DNA from: Pseudomonas sp. 14P_8.1_Bac3
Lineage (GTDB): Bacteria; Pseudomonadota; Gammaproteobacteria; Pseudomonadales; Pseudomonadaceae
Direction: 5' to 3'
NCBI RefSeq assembly: GCF_025466085.1
Contig: NZ_JANLOD010000006.1
Span: 1-64,000 of the forward strand
Length of the DNA: 64,000 nucleotides
The notes beneath the pieces are model-generated. The model saw only the letters and a list, made by a program, of their open reading frames with translations. It was not told where the DNA came from and ran no database searches. Within the stretch, counting starts at the first letter, position 1. Each line of letters opens with the position of its first letter. Positions 18,395 through 27,378 of the stretch are shown here, one piece after another. Both the position numbers and the translations under genes were made by a program.

Positions 18395-18983
18395 GCGCTG
18401 CTCACGTTTCGCCGAATACCGGGACAAGGTGCTGGAGCTGTTCGCCAGCAAGGGTTTCGGTCAGGTTGGCATGCGCGAGCTCGCGACGTGCCTGGGACTG
18501 GCCCCGGGCTCGCTGTATCACCATTACCCCAGCAAACAGCACTTGCTGCTTGACCTGATCGAGGAGTTCTACGAAGAGTTGTTAGCCACCCTGGGGCGCA
18601 TCGAGCAACAGGCGCCGGCGAAACGCGACCGGCTCAACAGCCTGATCCGCGCGCATTTGAATCTGCATCGGGAAATGCCCTGGCATTTTCGCCTGGTGGA
18701 ACGCGACAGCGGCTGCCTGAATGACGATCAGCAGGTACGGGTACGCCACTTGCGCGAGCAGTACGAGCGCAAGCTGCTGCAGATGCTCGGCACCAAGTCT
18801 CGCCTCGACGAACCGACGCAACGGGCCGCTGCGCACGCCGTCGGCAACCTGCTCAACAGCGCCCCGAGCTGGCTGGCATCCCACGCGCTGGACGAACATG
18901 TACACGATGAAATGCTGGAAAGTCTGGTGACCGGCGCCATCGAGCGCTTGCTGCGCCCGTCGGCGCCCCGGGCAGTCGCCTGA
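18381..18983 (+). CDS. TetR-family transcriptional regulator
   Basis: A protein of about 200 residues with an N-terminal HTH (residues 10-55: VGMRELATCLGLAPGSLYHHYPSKQHLL) and a helical ligand domain. Two candidate ATGs at 18381 and 18387 lie inside the 3' end of the dehydrogenase gene, so the genes overlap by 8-14 bp and are probably translationally coupled. The KstR2/FadR-like arrangement suggests an acyl-CoA ligand, but this is inference. Confidence 0.88.
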   Translation: MPMPERCSRFAEYRDKVLELFASKGFGQVGMRELATCLGLAPGSLYHHYPSKQHLLLDLIEEFYEELLATLGRIEQQAPAKRDRLNSLIRAHLNLHREMPWHFRLVERDSGCLNDDQQVRVRHLREQYERKLLQMLGTKSRLDEPTQRAAAHAVGNLLNSAPSWLASHALDEHVHDEMLESLVTGAIERLLRPSAPRAVA

Positions 18984-19149
18984 CCGGGTCGTTGCGCGAA
19001 GCCATAAGCCGCGTCGCCGCAATAGGAAAAATGTCTAAACGAATGTTGCGCATTCCCCCCTCTAACGCTTTGCTGATGGAGCCCGACCATTGCAGAGCCG
19101 CAGGTGAATCCCGCCTTCCTCTGCCTCCTCATAACAACGGGGGTCAACC

Positions 19150-19563
19150 ATGAAAATCAATCCCTACCTCATCTTCAACGGCGACTGCAAAGCCGCATTC
19201 ACCTTCTATGCCCAGGCCCTACAAGGCCAGCTCGACGCCATGATGACGTTCGGCGAAAGCCCGGCACGCGAGCACGTCCCGGCCGACCTGCACAACCTGA
19301 TCATGCACACCCGCCTGTCGGTGGGCGATCAGGCAATCATGGGGTCGGACACCACACCCGACCGCCCTACCGATGACATGGCGGGATGTTCCGTCTCGCT
19401 GAATGTCGACAGCATTGCCGAGGCCGAGCGCGTGTTCACCGCACTGGCCGAAGACGGCAGCGTACAAATGCCCCTGGAAGCCACGTTCTGGGCGGCGCGC
19501 TTCGGGATGCTGGTCGATCGGTTTGGTGTGGCGTGGATGGTCAACTGCGAAAAAGATCAGTGA
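19150..19563 (+). CDS. VOC-family protein, PhnB/YjdN-like
   Basis: A 137-residue glyoxalase/bleomycin-resistance-fold protein beginning INPYLIFNGDCKAAFTFYAQ, the PhnB/YjdN signature. It ends FWAARFGMLVDRFGVAWMVN. A GGGGG ribosome-binding site precedes the ATG. No function is proven for most PhnB-like proteins. Confidence 0.9.
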   Translation: MKINPYLIFNGDCKAAFTFYAQALQGQLDAMMTFGESPAREHVPADLHNLIMHTRLSVGDQAIMGSDTTPDRPTDDMAGCSVSLNVDSIAEAERVFTALAEDGSVQMPLEATFWAARFGMLVDRFGVAWMVNCEKDQ

Positions 19564-19578
19564 ATTCCAAGGCATGAA

Positions 19579-19606
19579 AAAGCCCAACCTGAAAAGGCCG
19601 GGCTTT
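19579..19606. terminator. Bidirectional terminator-like hairpin
   Basis: AAAGCCC (19579-19585) pairs with GGGCTTT (19600-19606), with an A-rich left flank and T-run in the right arm. It lies between the convergent VOC and molbindin genes. Confidence 0.6.
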
Positions 19607-19629
19607 CTGGAAACGCTCATTCAATCGAT

Positions 19630-19845
19630 TCAGAGCTTCGCAATCGATACCTCGGTGGATTTCACGAACGCGATGACTTCGCTGCCGATCTTCAATTCAA
19701 GGTCACGCACGGAACGGGTGGTGATCACCGAGGTGACGATCCCGGACGCGGTTTGCACGTCGATTTCGGAAACCACCTCGCCTTCGACGATTTCCTTGAT
19801 GACGCCCTTGAACTGGTTACGGACGTTGATCGCTTTGATGGTCAT
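19630..19845 (-). CDS. Molbindin (single TOBE/Mop domain molybdopterin/molybdate-binding protein)
   Basis: A 71-residue protein that is a single Mop/TOBE domain: SVRDLELKIGSEVIAFVKSTEVSI is the classical C-terminal signature, preceded by RNQFKGVIKEIVEGEVVSEI. AGGAAG lies 8 nt before the ATG. Molbindins oligomerise and bind molybdate or tungstate in the cytoplasm. No molybdate transport gene is adjacent. Confidence 0.92.
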   Translation of the reverse strand: MTIKAINVRNQFKGVIKEIVEGEVVSEIDVQTASGIVTSVITTRSVRDLELKIGSEVIAFVKSTEVSIAKL

Positions 19846-20016
19846 GTTGAGGCTTCCTGTGTGATGTCGAACGCATCCGATTGGATGGGCAGGCGTTTAA
19901 AGTGCACCTCGCGGGAAAACATTAAAAGGAATATATAATTATCTATTTATAGCTTTTAGGAATATCAGAACTTGCTTCTGGAGTCGGGTTTGGGGATGGT
20001 GGCGATTTTGCGGACG

Positions 20017-20166
20017 CCATCGCAGCAAGCCGGCTCCTACGGATCGGGGGGCTCGCGCAAAATCCGTAGGAGCCAGCATGCTGGCGATGGTGTCAAAGGC
20101 GACGCGTTCATCCAGGCAGCACGCGTTATCGTTAACGACCATCGCGAGCGTGCTCGCTCCTACAGG
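20017..20166. repeat. REP cluster (three units)
   Basis: Three REP cores at 20017-20043, 20064-20090 and 20139-20166 carry CCGGCTCCTACGG, CCGTAGGAGCCAGC and GCTCGCTCCTACAGG. They lie between the molbindin gene and the 3' end of the TonB-dependent receptor. Confidence 0.85.
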
Positions 20167-20196
20167 TTTTGTGTCGTGCGACAGAATCGCGGTGGG

Positions 20197-22692
20197 TTAC
20201 CACTGGTAGGTCGCGCTCGCCTGAACCGTGCGTTGGGCACCGTACCAGCACCAGGAGTAGGAATAGCAGGACGCGACGTACTCTTTATTGGCGAGGTTGC
20301 TGGCGTTCACCGCCAGGCGCAGGTTGTCCTTGAGGCTGTTGATGTTCGGGATGTCGTAGTGCACCGCCGCGTCGACCAGCGTGTAGCCCGGCACCTTCAG
20401 CGTGTTGGCGGTATCGCCCCAGGACGAGCCGACGTAACGCATCCCGCCGCCGACACCGAAGCCTTTGGCGACGCCGTCATGGAAGGTGTAGTCGGCCCAG
20501 ACCGACGCCGTGTGGCGCGGCACGCCGTAGGTGGTGGTGCCTTTGGCCGGCAGGGCCGGGCCCACGGCGATGTCGGTCAGCGGCGCGTAGCTCACGGTGC
20601 TGTTGGACTGGGTGATGCGGTTGTCCAGGTAGGCATACGCGGCGGTGATATCGAGGTTGTCGTTGAGACTGGCCTTGCCCTCGAGTTCGAAACCACGGGA
20701 GCGCACTTCGCCGCTCTGTTCCTGGCAACGGCCGGTGCCGCACAGATGCGTCGGGTCCGGATCAAGCGTCGGTACGTTGCTCTGGCGCAGGTCGAAAACC
20801 GACGCCGTGATAAAGCTGTTGCTGCCCGGTGGCTGGTACTTGATCCCCACCTCGTACTGCTGGCCCTCGGTCGGTTTGAACACCGAGCCGCCATAGCCGG
20901 TGCCCGACTGCGGCTCGAACGACTCCGAATAGCTGACGTAAGGCGACAGCCCGTTATCGAACAGATAGACCAGGCCCACGCGACCGGTGAACGCCTCGCT
21001 GTCCAGCGAGCTTTTGCTCTTGACCTGGTTACGCAGGTTCAACGTGCTGTTTTCGTTGGTCGCCCAGTCATACCGCCCACCCAGCAGCAACACCCACTGG
21101 TCCCACTTGAGCTGGTCCTGGAAGTACACGCCCTTCTGCTGATTGCGCTGCGTCGCATCGGAGGTGAATGCTGGCGTGACCACCGGAACGCCATACACCG
21201 GCTCGAAAATGTCCTGGATCGGACCGACGCCGAACCCGGATTTGGTATCGGTGCTGGTGTTCTGGTAATCGCCGCCAAACAGCACGGTGTGCTGCACCGG
21301 CCCGGTGTCGAATCTGGCCTGCGCCTGGTTGTCCAGCGCGTAGGAATCCAGATCGACATCGGTAGCAATGGTCGAGCGATTCAAGGTGCGATAGTCGGCG
21401 CGCAGGTTGCTGCTGTAGAGGCTGCGATACACGCCTTCGCTGCGCAGATAACGCGCGTTCTGACGCAGGGTCCAGACGTCGTTGAGGTGATGCTCGAACA
21501 GGTAACCGATGGAGAAATATTGCCGGTCGCTCTTCTCGAAATCCTTGTCGCCGTCATAGAAATCGACGTCGATATCACGGCCGATCGGGCTGTCCAGCAC
21601 CGAACCCCAGGCCGGCATCGACCCGTACGACGCGGCTTTCGGGTCTTTCTGGAAATGCCCGAGCAAGGTCAACGAGGTGTCTTCGCTCGGACGGAAAGTG
21701 AACGCCGACGAGATCGCCTGACGGCGAGTCTCGGTGTGTTCCAGTTGACCGTCGGCATCGTCGTACAGGCCGGCGAGGCGGTAGGAGTAAACCCCTTCAT
21801 CGTCGATCGGGCCGCTCAGATCGAAGGTCGTGCGCTTTTTGTTGAAGGTGCCGTACTCGACCCCGATTTCATGGAACGGCGTGTCCAGCGGCCGCTTGCT
21901 CACCATGTTCACCACGCCGCTGGGGCTGGCCTGGCCGTACAACACGGACGACGGGCCCCGCAGGATGTCCACGCGTTCGAGGTCGAACGAATCCTTTTGC
22001 GGCGAGGCATCACGGCTAGCGGGCATGCGCAGGCCGTCCAGGTACACCGCCGGGGAAAAGCCGCGAATGGTCATCTGGTCCAGGCGCGAGGCGGTGGAGC
22101 CACGGGATTCCGGCACCACCGCAGCGGTGTAACGCAGAATCTGGTTGAGGCTCTCGGCACCCTGGGCACGCATCTGGTCCTTGGTGACCACGGAAATCGA
22201 TTGCGGTGTTTCGTTCAGCGGCGTGTCGGTTTTGGTCGCTGACAATGAGCGTGTCGCGACGTAACCCGCCACCGGGCCGGTCGGGCTTTCGCTGGCGTAG
22301 GCACCGCTGATGTTGGTGGCTTGCAACTCCAGCGAACCTTCGACCGCTGCCGGTGCCGGCTCGATGCGGTAGCGCGTGTCCGACAGCGCGATGGCGTTCA
22401 GGCCGCTGCCTTGCAGCAACTGCGCGAGCGCAGCGCCGATGCTCAATGATCCGCTCACACCGTCGCTGCGTTTGCCGCGGGTCAAGGCCGGATCGAACGC
22501 CAACACCAGGTCCGCCTGCTCGGCCAGGCTGTTCAGCGCCTGGCTCAAATCCCCGGCGGGAATCGAAAAACTGCGCACTGCGCTGGTGTGTGTACCCGCA
22601 AGCGAGGGGTCAGCCGCCAACAGCGGCGCCGCGACAAAAGCCATCGCCACTGAAAGCGCCAGTGGGTGCAAGGGACGAGCAAAGCGTGACAT
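20197..22692 (-). CDS. TonB-dependent siderophore receptor with STN signalling domain
   Basis: Outer-membrane receptor of about 831 residues. It has a signal peptide (about 1-26, ending APLLAAD), an STN/secretin-like signalling domain (about 38-107), then a plug with ETPQSISVVTKDQM and GPSSVLYGQASPSGVVNMVSK. The beta-barrel ends in aromatic TYQW. The STN domain is the contact for the FecR-type anti-sigma factor encoded just upstream. The ATG at 22692 with AGGA 7 nt upstream is preferred over an in-frame upstream ATG. It resembles ferric-hydroxamate/FpvA-FoxA-like receptors; the ligand cannot be read from sequence. Confidence 0.93.
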   Translation of the reverse strand: MSRFARPLHPLALSVAMAFVAAPLLAADPSLAGTHTSAVRSFSIPAGDLSQALNSLAEQADLVLAFDPALTRGKRSDGVSGSLSIGAALAQLLQGSGLNAIALSDTRYRIEPAPAAVEGSLELQATNISGAYASESPTGPVAGYVATRSLSATKTDTPLNETPQSISVVTKDQMRAQGAESLNQILRYTAAVVPESRGSTASRLDQMTIRGFSPAVYLDGLRMPASRDASPQKDSFDLERVDILRGPSSVLYGQASPSGVVNMVSKRPLDTPFHEIGVEYGTFNKKRTTFDLSGPIDDEGVYSYRLAGLYDDADGQLEHTETRRQAISSAFTFRPSEDTSLTLLGHFQKDPKAASYGSMPAWGSVLDSPIGRDIDVDFYDGDKDFEKSDRQYFSIGYLFEHHLNDVWTLRQNARYLRSEGVYRSLYSSNLRADYRTLNRSTIATDVDLDSYALDNQAQARFDTGPVQHTVLFGGDYQNTSTDTKSGFGVGPIQDIFEPVYGVPVVTPAFTSDATQRNQQKGVYFQDQLKWDQWVLLLGGRYDWATNENSTLNLRNQVKSKSSLDSEAFTGRVGLVYLFDNGLSPYVSYSESFEPQSGTGYGGSVFKPTEGQQYEVGIKYQPPGSNSFITASVFDLRQSNVPTLDPDPTHLCGTGRCQEQSGEVRSRGFELEGKASLNDNLDITAAYAYLDNRITQSNSTVSYAPLTDIAVGPALPAKGTTTYGVPRHTASVWADYTFHDGVAKGFGVGGGMRYVGSSWGDTANTLKVPGYTLVDAAVHYDIPNINSLKDNLRLAVNASNLANKEYVASCYSYSWCWYGAQRTVQASATYQW

Positions 22693-22800
22693 GGGAAATC
22701 CTGCGAAAGGGAAGGCGTTACTAACCATGACGGCCATGTCGGAAAAACAGACAAGGAATGCGAGCGATTTGCATTAATAAATTTCTGACAACGCCTGCAG

Positions 22801-22832
22801 CCCCTGTAGGAGCGAGCTTGCTCCTACAGGGG
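22801..22832. repeat. REP palindrome between fecR-like and receptor genes
   Basis: The 13-bp arm CCCCTGTAGGAGC pairs with GCTCCTACAGGGG around a 6-nt loop. It lies just 3' of the FecR-like gene and 5' of the receptor gene on the transcribed strand, so it may attenuate read-through into the receptor gene. Confidence 0.75.
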
Positions 22833-22842
22833 TTTTGAGGGG

Positions 22843-23805
22843 TTATCGAGGTTTGACGGTGACCAGAAAGTCGGTGAAGTGCTCGACCTGGATCGGCAGG
22901 TTGTCCGCCAGCGTCGCCAGTGCTGCATCGGTGTCGTCCAGGCGGAACACGCCGGACACCCGCAGCCCTTGCAGCGCCCTCTCGTCGAAACGCACCATGC
23001 CTCGGCGATAACTGGCGAGGGCCTGGAGTACTTCGCTCAAAGGACGGTCATCAACCTTGAGCAGGCCTCGGGTCCAGGCGTCCGGATTGGCGTTGCCGAT
23101 TGGCTGCGGCGTTTGCACGCGGCCATTCCGGAGGACGGTCCGCTGCCCCGCCGCTACGTTCACGGTTTCACCACCGTCAGGTTTGGCGGCCACCACCGAC
23201 TCCAGCACGCTGACCACCGTCGAGCCGTCCGCCTCACGCTTCACCAGATACCGCGTACCCAACGCCGTCGCGGTGCCTTGATCGGTGCGCACCACAAACG
23301 GCCGCTTGGCGTCCTTGGCCACGTCGACCCACATCTCGCCGGCCAGCAATTCGATGACCCGCTGCTGCCCGTCGAACTTCACGTCCAGCGCCGAACCGCT
23401 GTTGAGCTGAATATGGCTGCCGTCCGACAGCGCCACCTCGCGCCGCTCCCCCACGCCGGTGCGTTGATCGGCGAGCCACACCGGCATGTTGTCCAGGCCG
23501 ATCCAGCCACAGAACAACACGCCCAGCAGCGCAACGACCTGGGCGCTGCGCCCCGAAACCGAAGGCCCCGACCGCGCAAACGCCTGCTTGAGGGCAACCC
23601 GCGCGGGCGCCGCCGGAAGCTCGTCGAGACTGCCCCACACCCCGCGCATGCGCTCCACCGCGATTGCGTGACGCGGATCGGCTTCGCGCCAGACGTTGAA
23701 GGCCTGGCGGTCGGCGTCGGTCGACAGATCATCATCGTGCAACAGCGTCAGCCAATACGCCGCCGCGCTGATCATTTGTTCTGACGGTTGATCGATCGCG
23801 CTCAC
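22843..23805 (-). CDS. FecR-family anti-sigma factor / sigma regulator
   Basis: A protein of about 320 residues. The N-terminal cytoplasmic DUF4880-like region contains ISAAAYWLTLLHDDD and the Trp-rich FNVWREADPRH. One TM helix follows (about 85-105), then the periplasmic FecR domain (RREVALSDGSHIQLNSGSALDV) and a C-terminal STN-contacting region. I chose GTG at 23805: it overlaps the sigma-factor stop as GTGA and has GGAG 6 nt upstream. It transmits the receptor signal to the ECF sigma factor. Confidence 0.92.
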   Translation of the reverse strand: MSAIDQPSEQMISAAAYWLTLLHDDDLSTDADRQAFNVWREADPRHAIAVERMRGVWGSLDELPAAPARVALKQAFARSGPSVSGRSAQVVALLGVLFCGWIGLDNMPVWLADQRTGVGERREVALSDGSHIQLNSGSALDVKFDGQQRVIELLAGEMWVDVAKDAKRPFVVRTDQGTATALGTRYLVKREADGSTVVSVLESVVAAKPDGGETVNVAAGQRTVLRNGRVQTPQPIGNANPDAWTRGLLKVDDRPLSEVLQALASYRRGMVRFDERALQGLRVSGVFRLDDTDAALATLADNLPIQVEHFTDFLVTVKPR

Positions 23806-24344
23806 GGCTGCTCCGCGCCGTACAAGGTGTGGTAGCAATGCACGAGCGCGCTGGCGACGTAGTTCTTGACTGTGCTGGCAGAGACGTTCAGTTCGATGGC
23901 GATCTCGCTGTACGTCAGGCCGTCGAGCCGACTGAGCAGAAACGCCTCACGGGATTTCGCCGGCAACCCGGCGAGCATCACGGCGATTTTTTCCAGGGCC
24001 TCCAGCGCCACATGAATCGCTTCAGGGTCCGGCATGCCGGCGTCGTGCGCCTGGATTGCCAAAGCTTCGAGGTACGCCTGCTCGATGCGCCGACGCCGGG
24101 CGCCATCGATCAGCAAGCGCCCGGCCATCGTTGCCAGAAACGCTCGAGGCTCCTTGATGGAATGAGGGTCAGCGAGGGTGAGCACGCGAATGAACGCGTC
24201 ATGGGCCAGGTCCGCCGCGCGATGCGAGCAGCCGAGCTTTCTGCGCAGCCAGCCGTGCAGCCAGGAATGGTGGTGGCTGTAGAGGTCGGTGAAAGTCCGC
24301 TGACGACGGCTGAAGTCGTCATCCGCCACGGAAAAATCGCGCAT
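23802..24344 (-). CDS. FecI-type ECF sigma factor
   Basis: An ECF sigma-70 factor of about 180 residues with region 2 (LYSHHHSWLHGWLRRKLG, AADLAHDAFIRVL) and region 4 (SREAFLLSRLDGLTYSEIA, SASTVKNYV). It is first in the order sigma, anti-sigma, receptor and should drive the receptor gene after siderophore binding. The ATG at 24344 was chosen over a TTG two codons earlier; neither has a good ribosome-binding site. A TTTCT-N6-AGAAA inverted repeat lies just upstream (24354-24369). I do not see a clear Fur box. Confidence 0.93.
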   Translation of the reverse strand: MRDFSVADDDFSRRQRTFTDLYSHHHSWLHGWLRRKLGCSHRAADLAHDAFIRVLTLADPHSIKEPRAFLATMAGRLLIDGARRRRIEQAYLEALAIQAHDAGMPDPEAIHVALEALEKIAVMLAGLPAKSREAFLLSRLDGLTYSEIAIELNVSASTVKNYVASALVHCYHTLYGAEQP

Positions 24345-24440
24345 ACGCAAAAATTTCTCAAATAAGAAAGATTACCAGTAGCGCGAACGATGACAGCAAA
24401 ACCTTGGCAGGGCAAGCGACGAAAAACCGCAAATTGAACG

Positions 24441-25010
24441 CTACTGCGCCGGCGCGACCATGCGGAAGCGGATGTTGATATCGTCCGACACCACCGTGTC
24501 CGCGAACTCACCTTCGCCGATCTTGAAGTCGCTGCGTTTGAGGATCAGTTGGCCATCGAAGATGCCGATGCCGCTCTCGGCTTTCAGCAGCACCGGCACG
24601 TCGACCACGTGAGTGATGCCCCGGAGCGTGAGGTTGCCGGTGATCGAATAGCGGTTTTCACCCAAGGCTTTCACCGCGGTCGACTCAAACGTGGCCACGG
24701 GTGAATGGACCGTGTCGAACCAGGCCGGTTTTTTCAATTCTTCGTTGGCGTCACTGCTGCCGGCATCGATGCTGTCGAGCTGGATCGTCAGCGCGGCGTG
24801 GGCGGCCGTGGGATTTTCCGTGTCGAAATCCAGCGCGCCCTCGAACCGGCTGAACGTCCCGTAGACCCGCGAACTGAACTGGTTGTAAGTAAAGGACAAG
24901 GTGCTGGCGGTCGCGTTGACCTGCTTGTATTCGACGGCATGGGCGCACGACATCACGCCAAAGCTGAGCGCGGCAACCCAGGTGACGGAACGCGACAATC
25001 GAGGATTCAT
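24441..25010 (-). CDS. YceI-family periplasmic protein
   Basis: About 189 residues. A signal peptide ends SCAHA before VEYK. The YceI lipocalin-like domain follows, with FDTENPTAAHAALTIQLDS and TGNLTLRGITHVVDVPV. The ATG at 25010 has GGAG 7 nt upstream and starts directly at the signal peptide; the frame is open to 25034. YceI proteins bind isoprenoid-like lipids in the periplasm. It is a separate unit from the sigma-factor system. Confidence 0.92.
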   Translation of the reverse strand: MNPRLSRSVTWVAALSFGVMSCAHAVEYKQVNATASTLSFTYNQFSSRVYGTFSRFEGALDFDTENPTAAHAALTIQLDSIDAGSSDANEELKKPAWFDTVHSPVATFESTAVKALGENRYSITGNLTLRGITHVVDVPVLLKAESGIGIFDGQLILKRSDFKIGEGEFADTVVSDDINIRFRMVAPAQ

Positions 25011-25146
25011 GGGAGTCTCCGGGCGTGCGCACACAGGCCCGCCACAGGTGGACTAAAGCAAAGATCCGGCGTTTTTGCCACAGTGCGCACCGCATGCGAT
25101 CACTTGTGAATCAAACCGATGGCACGCCAGGCGCATCCCTGCCCGC

Positions 25147-26505
25147 CTACACCAACCGCTCAATCTTCTGATGCTTCCACACCAGTTTGTAATACAGCGT
25201 CTGCAACACCAGCATCCCCAGATACGCCACCGGAAACGCCATCCACACACCCTGCAAGCCGAACTGCCCGTCCAGCACATACGCCACCGGCAACTGCACC
25301 CCGAGCACGCAGACAATCGAAATCGCCATCGGCACCAGCACCGCACCGCTGGCGCGCATGATCCCGCCGACGATGGCCTGGAAGCCGAACACCAACAGGC
25401 TCCAGAGCATGATGTGCAGCAAGTGCTCCGCCATCGCCCGCGTGGCGTCCTCGGTGAGGAACAAGCCCAGCAACCAGTGCGACAGCAAATAGCCCAACAA
25501 CACCAGGCCACCTGTGAGGCACACGTTGATCAACAACCCCGTGCGCAGAATCGGCCCGATCCGCTCAACCCGCGCCGCGCCAATCGCCTGGGCGCCGAGA
25601 ATTGACGCGGTGATCGCAATCGACAACGCTGGAAACTGCACGTAATTGACGATCTGCGTTACTGCCCCATACGCCGCCGTCGCCTGCGAACCGTGCTGGT
25701 TCACCAGCGCCAGAATCACCAGTTCCGACAGCGACAGCACCACCATCTGCAACCCGGTCGGCAAACCGATGCGCAACACCTTGCCGAGAATCACCCGATC
25801 CAGGCGCATCGCCGCAAACATTTCCCGATCCGGCGCCAACGGATGCCCGCGCCGAATCAAGCGCCACGCCAGCCACCCCATCGCCGACAGGTTCCCCGCC
25901 AACCCCGCATACGCCGCACTCTGAATCCCCATCATCGGCAACCCGAGCCACCCCCGAATCAACGCCGGCGTCAGCGCCAACCCGATACACGTCGACACGA
26001 TCAACGCCACCAGCGGCGACACCGTATCGCTCACCCCGCGCAGCAACTGCGTGAACAGCACGTACACCAGCAACGACGGCATGATCCACATCATCACGTG
26101 GGCATACGCCACCGCGTCGTCCAGCACATCCGCCGGCGTGCCCAACCCCTGCAAGGCTGGCCGCGCGAACACGCTTCCGAGGATCGCGGCGACCAGCCCG
26201 ATGATCGCGCCCAACAGCAAGGTCGTGCCAGCGATGGTCTTCACCAGATGCGGCTCCCGCGCGCCCCACGCCTGGCCGATGAGCACACCCGCCCCCGCGC
26301 CAAGGCCGATGACCAGGGCGATGAAAAAAAACACGATGGGAAACATGCCCGACACGGCGGCCAAGGCTTGGGTACCGAGCATTTGGCCGATGTAGATGCT
26401 GTTGACGGTGCCTGACATGGATTGCAGGAAATTCGACAGGACCATCGGGGCGAGGAAAAGCAGGTAGGTTTTCCAGAGGGGATGTTGGGTGGTTGGGGTT
26501 TGCAT
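25147..26505 (-). CDS. MATE-family efflux transporter
   Basis: A 452-residue inner-membrane protein with about 12 TM segments. MATE features include PMVLSNFLQSMSGTVNSIYIG at the first helix and the repeated second half (VLRIGLPTGLQMVVLSLSEL). It is likely a Na+ or H+ coupled drug or metabolite antiporter (NorM/DinF-like). No regulator is adjacent, and the ribosome-binding site is weak. Confidence 0.92.
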   Translation of the reverse strand: MQTPTTQHPLWKTYLLFLAPMVLSNFLQSMSGTVNSIYIGQMLGTQALAAVSGMFPIVFFFIALVIGLGAGAGVLIGQAWGAREPHLVKTIAGTTLLLGAIIGLVAAILGSVFARPALQGLGTPADVLDDAVAYAHVMMWIMPSLLVYVLFTQLLRGVSDTVSPLVALIVSTCIGLALTPALIRGWLGLPMMGIQSAAYAGLAGNLSAMGWLAWRLIRRGHPLAPDREMFAAMRLDRVILGKVLRIGLPTGLQMVVLSLSELVILALVNQHGSQATAAYGAVTQIVNYVQFPALSIAITASILGAQAIGAARVERIGPILRTGLLINVCLTGGLVLLGYLLSHWLLGLFLTEDATRAMAEHLLHIMLWSLLVFGFQAIVGGIMRASGAVLVPMAISIVCVLGVQLPVAYVLDGQFGLQGVWMAFPVAYLGMLVLQTLYYKLVWKHQKIERLV

Positions 26506-26696
26506 TCGGTGGATGTCCAGCTCGGCTGCGGGGTTGGGATTCTAGAGGATAGCGGTAGCGGCGAGAAACAACGTGAAAGGAATGTCAGAGGCGGTATCAA
26601 AGTTTCCCACGACCTGGCGTGTAGGTCCTAGGACGGCATTAAAGTTCCTACAAAAAACTCGGAATTCGCCACCCTTCCTGGATGTGTTGGTGGGGC

Positions 26697-26942
26697 TTAT
26701 AGTTTGGCCCGTCGCCCACATGGCGGCCAGGTTTGGCGACCTGTTATACGAGTGCGAGGGCGCCTGCTCATTTGCAGGCATCAACGCATCTGCAAAACCG
26801 CTGTACTATGGCGGTTGTGCGCGGGAGACCTTCGGGTCTGCCGGTTACTCGTTTCCGGTTCGCCAACCTGCGCACAACTGCCCCCCTCTTCGTTTGGCGA
26901 CGAATTGTTGGCCGTCTCAACAAACTAAACGAGGCTTCAACC
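26697..26942 (+). promoter_or_regulatory. Hairpin-rich 5' leader of a small gene
   Basis: A candidate promoter has -10 TATAGT at 26697-26702. Downstream, three clear hairpins can form: GCCTGC/GCAGGC (26762-26779), AACCGC/GCGGTT (26796-26816), and CGG-g-AGACC closed by a UUCG tetraloop with GGTCT-g-CCG (26822-26843). A weaker GGTT/AACC stem follows. The 10-mer GTTTGGCGAC occurs at 26731-26740 and again at 26892-26901. The leader of about 240 nt is long for a 90-codon gene. I infer a structured regulatory 5' UTR or an embedded small RNA. The preceding stretch back to 26506 shows nothing else. Confidence 0.5.
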
Positions 26943-27215
26943 ATGGAAAGATACATGCCCCTCACCGGAATCGACCTGATCCCGGCTTCCCTGCTTATTG
27001 ATACCCAAGCCCCACTCGACGTTCTGCAAGCCGCAGCCGACTCCCGAATTCGGACGGTGACGCAGGTGCTGGAAAATATTGCCTATCGGGCAGAGCTGGG
27101 TTGCGACACGGTGGTGTTGAAGGACTTTTGTCAGTTGCTGGCCATACCCTTGCGGGATGGGTGCGATTTGATGGATGTGGTAGGGCGACGGTTGCGTGGG
27201 CAAGTGAAGGAATAA
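26943..27215 (+). CDS. Small helical protein of unknown function (DUF3077-like in size and context)
   Basis: A 90-residue protein with no TM or signal, predicted mostly helical (APLDVLQAAADSRIRTVTQV, then GCDTVVLKDFCQLLAIPL). GAGG lies 8 nt before the ATG at 26943. The frame is open further upstream but runs through the hairpin leader. It ends 3 bp before a strong intrinsic terminator, so it forms a monocistronic unit. It recalls the short Pseudomonas-specific families such as DUF3077, but I cannot assign it with confidence. Confidence 0.75.
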   Translation: MERYMPLTGIDLIPASLLIDTQAPLDVLQAAADSRIRTVTQVLENIAYRAELGCDTVVLKDFCQLLAIPLRDGCDLMDVVGRRLRGQVKE

Positions 27216-27218
27216 ATG

Positions 27219-27247
27219 AAAACGGGCGCTAGGCGCCCGTTTTTTTA
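27219..27247 (+). terminator. Strong intrinsic terminator
   Basis: AAAACGGGCGC (27219-27229) and GCGCCCGTTTT (27233-27243) form an 11-bp stem with TAG as loop, followed by more T. It closes the small gene and marks the edge of the AT-richer island. Confidence 0.92.
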
Positions 27248-27378
27248 TCTGTCGGCATGGAGATTCGAGACTTTACAGTCTGCTATTAATCTGTCCGCTT
27301 TCGGCCAAAAGCGGTCATTCATGGAGCGATATTTTCCCGGAGTACATACAGAAGCTATCAACAAAAAAACTTTTAAAA

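Noticed and set aside
19972..22242. Long plus-strand open frame of 756 codons opposite the TonB-dependent receptor
   Set aside because: High-GC antisense shadow. The minus strand has a full signal peptide, STN, plug and barrel; this frame has no domain and is biased in composition.
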